A DNA stretch of 64,000 nt from an uncultured Bacteroidales bacterium (GTDB taxonomy: Bacteria > Bacteroidota > Bacteroidia > Bacteroidales > Bacteroidaceae). Shown here piece by piece: positions 24,845-32,998 of this stretch. The notes below the pieces were generated by a model that ran no database searches, was not told the origin of the DNA, and saw nothing but the letters and a program-made list of their open reading frames with translations. The stretch is taken from contig CACXKA010000006.1 in assembly GCA_902768125.1 (NCBI GenBank), positions 62,001 through 126,000 of the forward strand. Direction: 5' to 3'. Both the position numbers and the translations under genes were made by a program. The first letter of the stretch is position 1, and each line of letters begins with the position of its first letter.

Positions 24845-25969
24845 TCAAGTAGTCCCTTCACATTCACGATTCCATTTCTCAAGATACCATTCTTCCAACT
24901 TTTTACTTGCCAATTGAATATCATAACCTGCATTTCGAACCTTGTTGACAGCCTCCTTATCACGCTTCATTCCACCACTCATCCGGGCAGCCAAACAATC
25001 TGTCCACACGTTCACTATTAAAGGAAGGAAATCCACATTACCAGTCGCATTCACCTCATGTGGAACACCTGAACTGGCGACGACTGATAATCCATTCGCC
25101 TGCGCCTCAATCAGTGAAACAGGGAGACCTTCGTGGAATGAAGGCATCAACACCATATCCATTGCCTGAAGATAATTGGGGACATCACTCACCAGTCCTG
25201 CCAGAATCACATCATTCTGCAAACTCAATGAAGAAATCTTTTCTTCTATGGCAGAACGCAAATCGCCATCTCCAACAAATAATAGTTTAGCTTCGCAATG
25301 ATGCTGTTTTAATGCCGCCAACACATCAAGCGCAAATAGATGATTCTTCACAGGATGAAATCGCGACACCATTCCCAAAACATACTCGTTGTTTGATATC
25401 TTCAATCTTTCTCGCATAGCCTCCCTAACCGAATCATCATATCTCAATTTGTCCATATCTACTGCATTGGGAACAAATTTTGCGATTTTCAGATACTTCT
25501 CACCATACCAACAACGTGTAGCACCCTCTCCACATGACATGAAGTCTGTTGCGACCTGTTTCAGCCAAACACCTAAAGCCCATCTTACAAATCCCTCCAA
25601 GCCATGTCCAGAACTGCTGCTATGTGCATGACAAATTCTCACAGGAACGCCACACTTTTTTGCAACCCACAACGGAACTGCACTTTTGCTGGAAGTATGC
25701 GAATGCACAATACGATATTCGGGGTGCGTTTTCAAGAATTCCTTTACGCCATTGATGTATAAGAATGGATTGGCGAATGTCAATAACGGAACTCGATACA
25801 CTTTTCCGCCCAAGCTCTCTATCTCATCTTCATATTGACAGCAGTTTTGCTCCGTCAGCAAAAAATCAAACTGAACACGTGTACGGTCTATATTTCTATA
25901 GTAGTTCATTAGCATCGCTTCTGCACCACCACGATTCATCGAATGAAGTATATGAAGAACACGAATCAT
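24845..25969 (-). CDS. GT4 family glycosyltransferase (EpsF-like)
   Basis: This 374-aa GT-B transferase starts VLHILHSMNRGGAEAMLMNY, a glycine-rich acceptor-side loop common in exopolysaccharide GT4 enzymes, and has VSRFHPVKNHLFALDVL, LLFVGDGDL and the E-x7-E motif in SFHEGLPVSLIEAQANGLS. Its N-terminal HSHTSSKSA and CHAHSSSSGHG are typical of EpsF-like members. Its start overlaps the stop of the preceding GT2 gene in ATGA, showing tight coupling. Donor and acceptor unknown. Confidence 0.85.
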   Translation of the reverse strand: MIRVLHILHSMNRGGAEAMLMNYYRNIDRTRVQFDFLLTEQNCCQYEDEIESLGGKVYRVPLLTFANPFLYINGVKEFLKTHPEYRIVHSHTSSKSAVPLWVAKKCGVPVRICHAHSSSSGHGLEGFVRWALGVWLKQVATDFMSCGEGATRCWYGEKYLKIAKFVPNAVDMDKLRYDDSVREAMRERLKISNNEYVLGMVSRFHPVKNHLFALDVLAALKQHHCEAKLLFVGDGDLRSAIEEKISSLSLQNDVILAGLVSDVPNYLQAMDMVLMPSFHEGLPVSLIEAQANGLSVVASSGVPHEVNATGNVDFLPLIVNVWTDCLAARMSGGMKRDKEAVNKVRNAGYDIQLASKKLEEWYLEKWNRECEGTT

Positions 25970-26934
25970 TTTTTACTCTTTATAAGAACCAATACCCACA
26001 ACGCCACACCAAAAGGTGCCGCCAATAATGTCAATACTTTTAAAGGACTATTCTTGAGCCAATGAGAATCCCCGCTCAAAATACAAGACGACACATAATG
26101 AGCACATAATCGAAATTTATTTTTCCAGGAGTTTGCATGCATCAAGGTCATCTGATTAATTCGATATTTCGCATAGCTACGAGGAGAACGAATATACTGT
26201 TTCCAAATACCCTGACTCATGCTGTCTGCTCCTATCTGATATTCCACCCAACAAAAGTTCTCGTTAGAAAGCAAGATCGGATATTTGTCCAGTATCTGAA
26301 TCAGCATATAGAAAGGATTAAAATCCCGTTCTCCCTTGAATCCAATCTGTGGAGCGACCTTGCGCATCAAGTCTGCCCTCATCACCTGCTTCACATCCCC
26401 TGTATGATGAACTTCCGTCTGATAGGCTTCTGATAGACTATCGGGGAACAAACCACCTATCGGTTTGCCATCCACCACATTGAAATCGAGACCCACAATA
26501 CCACAATACTCCTTCTCTTGGGGTCGTTCCTTCCATCTCTTCACTATCTTCTCCACTGCATCATCTGGCATATAATCATCGCTGTCAATGCAGACACATA
26601 ATTCTGTTCGAATCGTGGCATACGCCGTATTATAACCAGTATAAAGTCCACCATTGGGTTTATAGACATATTCTATACGGATTTTTCCTGTGTCCACCAC
26701 AAAATGATTATCATCTTCTCCACCCAACTCACGCCCCATCCAATCAAATCGTTTTCCTTTATCAACAACTTTCTCTCCGAGACTCTCCACCCACTCTCGT
26801 GTTCCATCCGAACTGCCATCATCTATTATCAGCCACTCAGAATCATCATTTGATTGACGACAAAGAGACTCGTATGTCCTACCAATAGTATGCTTCCGAT
26901 TATATGTCGGTGTAAAAACTGTTAACGTTTTCAT
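25966..26934 (-). CDS. GT2 family glycosyltransferase
   Basis: This 322-aa GT-A transferase has MKTLTVFTPTYNRKHTIGR, WLIIDDGSSDGTREWV, YKPNGGLYTGYNTAYATI and the metal site CIDSDDYMPDDAVEKIV. An unusual insert (VDKGKRFDWMGRELGGEDDN) stands between the two halves of the nucleotide-binding domain. ATG 26934 is chosen because it starts the family sequence and lies just after the polymerase stop at 26939; an earlier start would lie inside the polymerase gene. The C-terminal stretch LLAAPFGVALWVLVLI probably tethers it to the membrane. Confidence 0.85.
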   Translation of the reverse strand: MKTLTVFTPTYNRKHTIGRTYESLCRQSNDDSEWLIIDDGSSDGTREWVESLGEKVVDKGKRFDWMGRELGGEDDNHFVVDTGKIRIEYVYKPNGGLYTGYNTAYATIRTELCVCIDSDDYMPDDAVEKIVKRWKERPQEKEYCGIVGLDFNVVDGKPIGGLFPDSLSEAYQTEVHHTGDVKQVMRADLMRKVAPQIGFKGERDFNPFYMLIQILDKYPILLSNENFCWVEYQIGADSMSQGIWKQYIRSPRSYAKYRINQMTLMHANSWKNKFRLCAHYVSSCILSGDSHWLKNSPLKVLTLLAAPFGVALWVLVLIKSKK

Positions 26935-26938
26935 TGGA

Positions 26939-28135
26939 TTACATTTTATTTGCCAGAAACATAAACATCGTAAAGCCTGCATGAGCAATCAGTATCCACC
27001 CTGCCTTTTTATCCTGATCATCCCACAGATGCAATCGTACAACAGCATAGGCGATAATCAAGGGATACATGAACCAACTCAAATATGCGAAACGATTCGA
27101 GAACGAGGCCTTTGCAACCATTACCCAAAATGAATTTGTCAACAAATAAATGGTGGAAAGGGTATTAAAAATTCTCATGCTCTGCGTATCAGCCAAAATA
27201 CCAGCACCATACACACCACTTTCTTCTTCCTCTAAACAAAATCCACCCATCTCTTCTCTTCTTTTCTCAATCTTCTTCTGAGCCTCCCAAATCAGCCAGA
27301 CAGGCATGGCACTATACAACAAGAAATCCCATCGGAAACCCGTATTGGAGAAATTACCATACTTCATATTCTCTCCAGAGAGATAAGCCTCGGCTCTATC
27401 ATCGAAACCCATACTCATAAAGAGATTCGAAATGGGTCCCCCTGCAACCAATGAAACAGGAATACTTGCAAGCCAGAAATACAATGCCAATTTAGGTTTT
27501 TTGATGACATATAATGATGCCACTAATGCTGCAATGGGCAATAGTGTGCTCTTATGTATCGAAAACGCGGCAAACAACAAGATTCCCCCCATCAAATAGT
27601 TCTTATCCTTAATAACGAACGCAAAAGCCGCCAAACATATTGAACAAGCCAAACCATTACGGATACCATTCACACCATATACATAAAAAGAAAAAGCACT
27701 AAAAAAGAACAATACGGCAAACAAAGTATCTTCCCACAAAAACTTTTTAAAGGACATCAACATAAAGCCTATATAGCCCGCCTCTATTAAAAAGAAAAAT
27801 GTATTCACACTAAATCCCATAGACTTGCACCAAGTCCTAAACAAAGAAAACAACCATTCTTTATGGAAATCAATTTCTCCAAATACAGGTGAAGTCACCA
27901 TATAAGTACGAGCATAAGTCACTGTGTCTCCGAACACAATATGAGGCGGTCTCAGTCCAAGAAAAACAATCCATATAAAACAAAAAACGAATGCTGTTGC
28001 AGGGCTTTTCTTCTGCAATAGATTCTCACAGGAATCAGATGACACATATTTCATGCCAAGGATAAGACAAAAAATAGAAGTCACCCAAAAATGAAGAACA
28101 CCAAATAATCGAGGATCTAGTGGTAAAGCAGTCAT
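26939..28135 (-). CDS. EpsG family membrane protein, likely Wzy-type repeat-unit polymerase
   Basis: This 398-aa protein has about ten membrane helices. FGDTVTYARTYMV near residue 70, FSFYVYGVNGIRNGLACSI and LLFAAFSIHKSTLLPIAAL are features of the EpsG family, in which the R-N-G and H-K-S/T regions are conserved. EpsG proteins are thought to join lipid-linked repeat units in the periplasm, the Wzy role, and no other Wzy candidate is in the block. A loop near residues 280-310 is highly charged. It is followed 4 nt later by the GT2 gene. The polymerase role is by family and by elimination. Confidence 0.8.
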   Translation of the reverse strand: MTALPLDPRLFGVLHFWVTSIFCLILGMKYVSSDSCENLLQKKSPATAFVFCFIWIVFLGLRPPHIVFGDTVTYARTYMVTSPVFGEIDFHKEWLFSLFRTWCKSMGFSVNTFFFLIEAGYIGFMLMSFKKFLWEDTLFAVLFFFSAFSFYVYGVNGIRNGLACSICLAAFAFVIKDKNYLMGGILLFAAFSIHKSTLLPIAALVASLYVIKKPKLALYFWLASIPVSLVAGGPISNLFMSMGFDDRAEAYLSGENMKYGNFSNTGFRWDFLLYSAMPVWLIWEAQKKIEKRREEMGGFCLEEEESGVYGAGILADTQSMRIFNTLSTIYLLTNSFWVMVAKASFSNRFAYLSWFMYPLIIAYAVVRLHLWDDQDKKAGWILIAHAGFTMFMFLANKM

Positions 28136-28198
28136 GTCGTCAGTTTTCTATAGACCCCATTGTCAATAACAAATACATGTTGGGGTATAATTGGTTTA

Positions 28199-29059
28199 TC
28201 ATCCTTCTATTTTTATCCATTCTTCTGGAAACAGATTGGGAGAGCCTCCCTCTACATTTGTCAATTTAGGAGGACATATAACGATTTTCCGTTTATCCTG
28301 ATGAAGATATGCACCCCACCAGCTAAATGTGCTGTTGGCAATGATATGATGTTTGCACTTGCTCATCAGATACATATCCTGCCACGAATCTGCACCTTGA
28401 TTATGGGTTACATAGACAGCATTGGGGATTATTAAATTCTCTCGAACCCACGGTATGTCATTTGAGAATACGTAAAAGACGGGATCCTGTACATGCTCAC
28501 ACATATATTGTATGGCTTGCTCATAATATTTTGTCGTACATATTCCACCAAACAACCACTGATTATTGGGGGACAGATAGTCACCACGTCTAACATGAAG
28601 AGATATACTATTGCTGGACACTGTACCTTGTTGGATTTCTTTGGTTTCTCCAGACAAATCATCTTCTCTGAATTTAAAAATAGACACGTCTCGGACATTC
28701 ATCCACGATGCCCAATAACCCACGACAAAAAGGTTCTTTGACGTTGAAGCATCCATCTCCTCTTCAGTCATGATGAAATCCCACGAAAGGAGATTCAATA
28801 TTTTCTTACAGAAAGAGAGTTTATATATGAATATCAGATAATATAATACACGAACCATGTACGTAGCCACAATCATTCTTTTGGCCTTAATACCTTGGAA
28901 CACTCGATCCAACTCGTATCCGTTATGGGTCTTTCTCTTTTCTAATAACCCATAACAGCATGTCACTTGATGTCCCCCCTGCTCTTCTTTGTTGGCAAAT
29001 GCATACTGAAACATTTGATTTCCAAGCCCTCCGTCAAGAAAAACCAATTCACGTTTCAT
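28199..29059 (-). CDS. GT11 alpha-1,2-fucosyltransferase-like (first of two)
   Basis: This 286-aa protein has the GT11 motifs: DGGLGNQMFQYAF at the N-terminus, HVRRGDYLSPN for GDP-fucose binding, and IIANSTFSWWGAYLHQD near the end. GT11 enzymes add fucose (or sometimes another deoxy sugar) in alpha-1,2 linkage from GDP-fucose. GDP-fucose synthesis genes are not in the window. A paralogue lies at 31552-32424, with GT32, acetyltransferase and GT4 genes between them. The family is clear, the acceptor is not. Confidence 0.88.
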   Translation of the reverse strand: MKRELVFLDGGLGNQMFQYAFANKEEQGGHQVTCCYGLLEKRKTHNGYELDRVFQGIKAKRMIVATYMVRVLYYLIFIYKLSFCKKILNLLSWDFIMTEEEMDASTSKNLFVVGYWASWMNVRDVSIFKFREDDLSGETKEIQQGTVSSNSISLHVRRGDYLSPNNQWLFGGICTTKYYEQAIQYMCEHVQDPVFYVFSNDIPWVRENLIIPNAVYVTHNQGADSWQDMYLMSKCKHHIIANSTFSWWGAYLHQDKRKIVICPPKLTNVEGGSPNLFPEEWIKIEG

Positions 29060-29086
29060 CTTTGTATTCTTTTTGTTTTTAACTAA

Positions 29087-29776
29087 CTAGTTCAAGAACC
29101 ACCTATGCAATGGTCTCGTGAAATTCATTTTCCATGCAGCCCATTTGCCATGAGGAGATTTGCTGAACCAATGGATGGAAAAAGTGTTCTCCGTTTTGTT
29201 CATCTTGCCTGTAGCGTCCTGAAACGGGCACATATAATCCATCGGCAAAATGTTCGCATCACACACTTCCTGCTTTGTTCCATCTTGCTTCAATCCGAAA
29301 GGAAGCAATGCCTGCGTGTTTAACTGCGGACATCCTTGCATTCTTTCATATCGGTATGTGCCATCCACCACCAATCCATCATACATTGCAAGCATTGCTT
29401 TCACTGCAGGATGATGTGCTTCAGCAGCAAACCCCAAGCCTGTATTGATATATTCGGGCGTTTCCCATCCGAAATAGGCATGACTAGATTCCAACAACTC
29501 GGTTGGACGTTTTATCACCTCCACATCAGTGTCAAAATATAAACCGCCCTCCTTTTCAACAACATCCAACCTTACATAATCACTTAGATAGGCCCATTGC
29601 CGATGTTCATAACAATATTTTGTATAAGGAATTGAGTTTACATCAAAATTACTCTCATTCCATTCCTTTATCTCGAAATCAGGGAAGAACTTCTCCCAGC
29701 TGACCTTACACTTCAAAGCCAGTTTGGGAAGTGGCTTCCCACCAAACCAACAATAATGTATTATCTTGGGAATCAT
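29087..29776 (-). CDS. GT32 family glycosyltransferase (OCH1/DXD type)
   Basis: This 229-aa protein begins MIPKIIHYCWFGGKPLPKL, the standard GT32 opening, and has AYLSDYVRLDVVEKEGGLYF followed by the metal-binding DTDVEV. These small transferases use UDP- or GDP-sugars in capsule synthesis. The start at 29776 overlaps the stop of the acetyltransferase gene by four bases (ATGA); a longer frame lies within that gene and is rejected. Sugar unknown. Confidence 0.88.
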   Translation of the reverse strand: MIPKIIHYCWFGGKPLPKLALKCKVSWEKFFPDFEIKEWNESNFDVNSIPYTKYCYEHRQWAYLSDYVRLDVVEKEGGLYFDTDVEVIKRPTELLESSHAYFGWETPEYINTGLGFAAEAHHPAVKAMLAMYDGLVVDGTYRYERMQGCPQLNTQALLPFGLKQDGTKQEVCDANILPMDYMCPFQDATGKMNKTENTFSIHWFSKSPHGKWAAWKMNFTRPLHRWFLN

Positions 29777-30306
29777 CTCAAATGGATTTCTTGACGATTT
29801 GTGACCACACTCCCATCTGGCACTTCTTCTCTCACGATACAGCCGGCACCAATCACACAATTATTTCCAATCCTGGCACCTTTCAAAATTATTGCATCGG
29901 AAGCCACCCAACTATTATCTCCAATAAAAATAGGAGCCGTGCTAAGTTGGCTACTCACACCTGTTTCTGGCGAATGCTTGTGATTGTTATCAAATATCTT
30001 TACACCCGGACCGAACATACAGTGTTTTCCCACTGTCACATGATCATGCGCACTAATCATACAGTAACGATTGAAATAGGTGCCTTCTCCAATAACTAAT
30101 GTTCCATCACCATGTACCTCAAAATCGCAATAGGCAGCAAACTCACAGTTTCGCCCCACTTTCATCTTTCCTTGCTGGAACACCTTGAGGGCACACAAGG
30201 GACTGACGCGTTGCAACCAATGCACATCAAAGTGCCCCCAATGAGCCAATCTGTTCAAAGCGATTCTACATACATTGTATATAATAAGAATGATTGTACG
30301 TATCAT
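29773..30306 (-). CDS. Left-handed beta-helix acetyltransferase (WcaF/maltose acetyltransferase group)
   Basis: This 177-aa protein has an N-terminal helix (IRTIILIIYNVCRIALNRLA) and then hexapeptide repeats: KVGRNCEFAAYC, TLVIGEGTYFNRYC, VTVGKHCMFGPGVKI, FIGDNSWVASDAIILKGA and RIGNNCVIGAGCIV. It contains the catalytic-type loop FDNNHKHSPETG. Such enzymes O-acetylate sugars of the repeat unit using acetyl-CoA. Both ends overlap neighbours by four bases. The modified sugar is unknown. Confidence 0.85.
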   Translation of the reverse strand: MIRTIILIIYNVCRIALNRLAHWGHFDVHWLQRVSPLCALKVFQQGKMKVGRNCEFAAYCDFEVHGDGTLVIGEGTYFNRYCMISAHDHVTVGKHCMFGPGVKIFDNNHKHSPETGVSSQLSTAPIFIGDNSWVASDAIILKGARIGNNCVIGAGCIVREEVPDGSVVTNRQEIHLR

Positions 30307-31508
30307 GCTCCTGCTATCTGATAAATCTTCTTTATTTCATCTTCGTTCCCATAGTCATGAGTCTGGAGATATTCCACCATCTTCGTCTGTTCCGCCTTAT
30401 CACGGATGAAGGCTGCCATCTCTTGTGCACATCCATTCACATCCATCGGAACAATGATTCCATCCACACCATCTTGAATCTGAGAGGAAGCCGTTGGATA
30501 GTTTGTGACAATCACAGGTTTGCAAAGAATTTGTGCCTCCCTCACCGTAATGGACTTACCCTCGTAACGGCTCGGCTGCACATAAATGTCACACGCTTTG
30601 ATATAAGGATAGGGATTCTCTTTCTTTCCTAATAAAATCACTCTATCACTTACCTCCTCCCGTTCCGCATTTTCTCGTACCACCTGTTCTATCTCTTTAC
30701 TCCCATACCCAATGATAAACCATTTCACATCCAAACCAGCATTCACCAACTTTTTACATATCAATGGAATCTCCTCCATCTTTTTAGGTTGCGAAAAACG
30801 GCCTATCGTCAATAACTTGATGGTCGATGGGTGGAGATCCAAAGAAACGGTCTCTTCCTCTGCACGTTGACGAATAAAACTTGAACTTAAAATATTCTCT
30901 ATAGAAATAATCTTATCTTTCAACGTTGGGAATGTTTCAACAAACTTTTGCCCCACCTCATCACTAATGCTCGCAATGTAATCCAACTGTCCCCACATAG
31001 GGAGTTCTCTCTTCACATCCACATACACCGTCGAGTAATCCGTATGAATCCATCCCAACTTCTTCTTCGCCCTCACCTTACTAATGACATAATGGTGGGG
31101 CATCAAGAAGGAGATGGCCAAGTCATACTCTATTTGAGGCTGAATTCTAGGCATACACCATTCTACACAATCTGCCACACGTGAGAAAATACGTATATCA
31201 GACTTACCCTCAGGCACAGGACTCTTGTCCACAGTCTTCTTTGCCCACCAACGCCCCAAAGCCACACCCAGTCGCCCCGATTTCAAACACTCCCTAAAAG
31301 GTCTTTCTATCATCTTGTAGGCTATCACTTCTGGTAACAACCGAACCTTATCCATTGGGATATACTTCATCAACTCGCCGCGATGATCATACAAAAAAAC
31401 ATCCACATCCACCCTATCTGAATCCACGCTTTGCAAGAGTCCAAGTAAAGCACTTTCTGCTCCGCCCAACTCCATGTAGTGCATCATTATGAGAATCCGT
31501 GGTTTCAT
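30303..31508 (-). CDS. GT4 family glycosyltransferase
   Basis: This 401-aa GT-B enzyme has ILIMMHYMELGGAESALLGL, KKLGWIHTDYSTVYVD, LLTIGRFSQPKKMEEIPLIC, FIIGYGSKEIEQVV and an intact E-x7-E (YEGKSITVREAQILCKP). It belongs to the same subgroup as the genes at 33974-35110 and 40976-42085, which share the W-x-H/N-x-D and NPYPY/NPYRF segments. Membrane-side synthesis of the repeat unit is expected. Donor unknown. Confidence 0.85.
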   Translation of the reverse strand: MKPRILIMMHYMELGGAESALLGLLQSVDSDRVDVDVFLYDHRGELMKYIPMDKVRLLPEVIAYKMIERPFRECLKSGRLGVALGRWWAKKTVDKSPVPEGKSDIRIFSRVADCVEWCMPRIQPQIEYDLAISFLMPHHYVISKVRAKKKLGWIHTDYSTVYVDVKRELPMWGQLDYIASISDEVGQKFVETFPTLKDKIISIENILSSSFIRQRAEEETVSLDLHPSTIKLLTIGRFSQPKKMEEIPLICKKLVNAGLDVKWFIIGYGSKEIEQVVRENAEREEVSDRVILLGKKENPYPYIKACDIYVQPSRYEGKSITVREAQILCKPVIVTNYPTASSQIQDGVDGIIVPMDVNGCAQEMAAFIRDKAEQTKMVEYLQTHDYGNEDEIKKIYQIAGA

Positions 31509-31516
31509 TGTTTTAT

Positions 31517-31540
31517 AACCATAACGTTAACCTTAACTTC
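31517..31540. repeat. 6-nt periodic repeat in the gap before a GT4 gene
   Basis: Four exact hexamers AACCAT, AACGTT, AACCTT, AACTTC fill most of the 43-nt gap between the second fucosyltransferase and the GT4 gene, ending 9 nt before the GT4 start. Confidence 0.65.
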
Positions 31541-31551
31541 TATGACAGGAT

Positions 31552-32424
31552 TTATGATGCTTCTATTCTTACCCATTCATCAGGGAACAATTCTGGAGAA
31601 TCTCCCCTATTTGTCAATTTAGGAGGACATACAACTATTTTATCTTCATTCGTGCAAAGATATGCTCCCCACCAGCTGAATGTGCTATTGGCAATGATAT
31701 GATGTTTACACTTACTTATCAAATACATATCTTGCCAGGAATCCTTTCCTTGATTATGCGACACATAAACCGCATTATGTATCACTAAATTATCGCGCGC
31801 CCAAGGAATATCATCTGAGAACACATAAAAAACCGGTTCCTGTACATGCGCACACATATACCGAATGGCTTTCTCATAAAATTTTATAGTGCATATTCCA
31901 CCAAACAAGTTTTTATGATTCGGCGAAAGATAATCTCCACGTCGGACATGAAGGGAAATGCTATTGCCGGCTTCTATACTTTGCTGAAGTGCTTTTGTCT
32001 TTTCTGAGAGTTTTTCTTCTTGAAAAATGAAGATGGAACGATCACTGACATATTCACTAGATTGCCAAAAACCCACTATTAAGAAATTTCGGCATGTTGA
32101 ATTTGTGAAGTCTGTGTCCTTCCAAATCAAATCCCATGACAACAAATTTAGCATTTTCTTTATGATGCTAATTTTATAATTATATATCAAGTAACATAGT
32201 ACACGGAGTATAAATACTGCAACAGCGCCTTGATTGGCTACAATTCCCTTGAAAACATGATTCAATTCGTACCCATTGTGATTCCCGCGTTTCTCTGAAA
32301 GTCCATAGCAACAGGACACCTTATGCCCAGCTAATCGTTCTTTGTGAGCATAAGCATACTGAAACATTTGATTACCAAGCCCATTATGGAGAAAGACGAT
32401 TTCTCGCTTCTTCTTTATATCCAT
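31552..32424 (-). CDS. GT11 alpha-1,2-fucosyltransferase-like (second of two)
   Basis: This 290-aa protein is a close paralogue of 28199-29059 along its whole length: NGLGNQMFQYAYAHKE, HVRRGDYLSPNHKNLFGGIC, YVSHNQGKDSWQDMYL and IIANSTFSWWGAYL. The G in the first motif position is changed (HNGLGNQ against DGGLGNQ). Two fucosyltransferases in one block predict two fucose (or related) residues per repeat, or alternative acceptors. A 574-nt gene-free region rich in repeats lies directly upstream. Confidence 0.88.
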   Translation of the reverse strand: MDIKKKREIVFLHNGLGNQMFQYAYAHKERLAGHKVSCCYGLSEKRGNHNGYELNHVFKGIVANQGAVAVFILRVLCYLIYNYKISIIKKMLNLLSWDLIWKDTDFTNSTCRNFLIVGFWQSSEYVSDRSIFIFQEEKLSEKTKALQQSIEAGNSISLHVRRGDYLSPNHKNLFGGICTIKFYEKAIRYMCAHVQEPVFYVFSDDIPWARDNLVIHNAVYVSHNQGKDSWQDMYLISKCKHHIIANSTFSWWGAYLCTNEDKIVVCPPKLTNRGDSPELFPDEWVRIEAS

Positions 32425-32445
32425 TTAATTAACTTTCGGAAGTAT

Positions 32446-32478
32446 AACCTTAAAAAGAACCTTAACCTTAACGATAAC
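32446..32478. repeat. 6-nt periodic repeat before the second fucosyltransferase
   Basis: Hexamers AACCTT, AAAAAG, AACCTT, AACCTT, AACGAT and a final AAC stand 22 nt before the fucosyltransferase start codon. The same units recur in other gaps of this block. Confidence 0.65.
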
Positions 32479-32631
32479 TGTTCTTTGTTTTTATATTATA
32501 GGATTCGTGGACGACTCTGGTTGAAAAGTATATGTATGGAAAAACACAAATTGGTTTTTTTTGCTTTATCCTCATTCAATCGCTTGCAATTTCCTTGTTT
32601 ATAAGGGAAAGAAGCGAGTGAGGTAGAGCCA

Positions 32632-32679
32632 GGACACTTCACTGGTAACCTCACTGGTATCCTCACTTGCAACCTCACT
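32632..32679. repeat. Four 12-nt tandem units with inverted copies downstream
   Basis: The units are GGACACTTCACT, GGTAACCTCACT, GGTATCCTCACT and TGCAACCTCACT. AACCTCACTC (32671-32680) is inverted as GAGTGAGGTT (32730-32739), and more AGTGAGGT copies lie at 32617-32624 and around 32719-32726. On the minus strand the units would read as a Ser-Glu-Val-Thr-like tetrapeptide repeat, but an in-frame stop lies just before, so coding is unlikely. Confidence 0.65.
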
Positions 32680-32887
32680 CCTATAACTTTTCTCTTAATC
32701 AGGACAAGTGAGATTAAAAGTGAGGTATGAGTGAGGTTACTTTGGGATACCTCACTCGCCTCTATCCCTTTGTATATCTTGGTTTGATCGGCATCTGGTG
32801 AGGTTGTTAGGTGTTTGTACAGAATTCAACATTTTTTCCGCACCGTGTTTTAACATCATCCACATTTTTTTGTTCTCTCGTTGGGAA

Positions 32888-32993
32888 AATTTTGCGCCCC
32901 AACGAGGGGAAAAATTTTCTCCAGTTAGGCAGCAAAAAATTGTTTCCCTTAAGGGGAATTTTTGCGGTCCCTAGGGATTGCAAATTTTCCCAT
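32888..32993. repeat. Array of ~11-nt palindromes with AAAATTTT-type spacers
   Basis: Palindrome-like cores CCCCAACGAGGGG, CCAGTTAGG, TCCCTTAAGGGG and TCCCTAGGGA are separated by AT-rich spacers such as AAAAATTTTCT and AATTTTTGCG, giving a period of roughly 22-24 nt. A very similar shorter array lies at 47107-47160. This looks like a dispersed repeat family. Confidence 0.65.
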
Positions 32994-32998
32994 TAATA

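Larger units (their letters stand above)
32425..32998. other. Gene-free 574-nt region with three repeat types
   Basis: This is the longest gap in the block. From left to right it holds a 6-nt repeat (32446-32478), a 48-nt block of four 12-nt units (32632-32679), scattered copies of AGTGAGGT/ACCTCACT in both directions up to about 32816, and an array of short palindromes with AT spacers (32888-32993). No credible gene was seen; the short open frames have no family features. The pyruvyltransferase upstream ends right at the palindrome array and is short at its C-terminus. Confidence 0.7.

Noticed and set aside
28136-28198. Possible terminator (ACCCCA...TGGGGT) between polymerase and fucosyltransferase genes
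   Set aside because: Six-base stem with a long loop and no T-run on the transcribed strand.
32496-32678. Short minus-strand frame in the repeat-rich gap
   Set aside because: Its residues come from the 12-nt repeats and AT-rich sequence; no start signal or family likeness.
32632-32993. Possible CRISPR array
   Set aside because: Units are 12 nt tandem or short variable palindromes; there are no 25-40-nt identical repeats with unique spacers and no cas genes.
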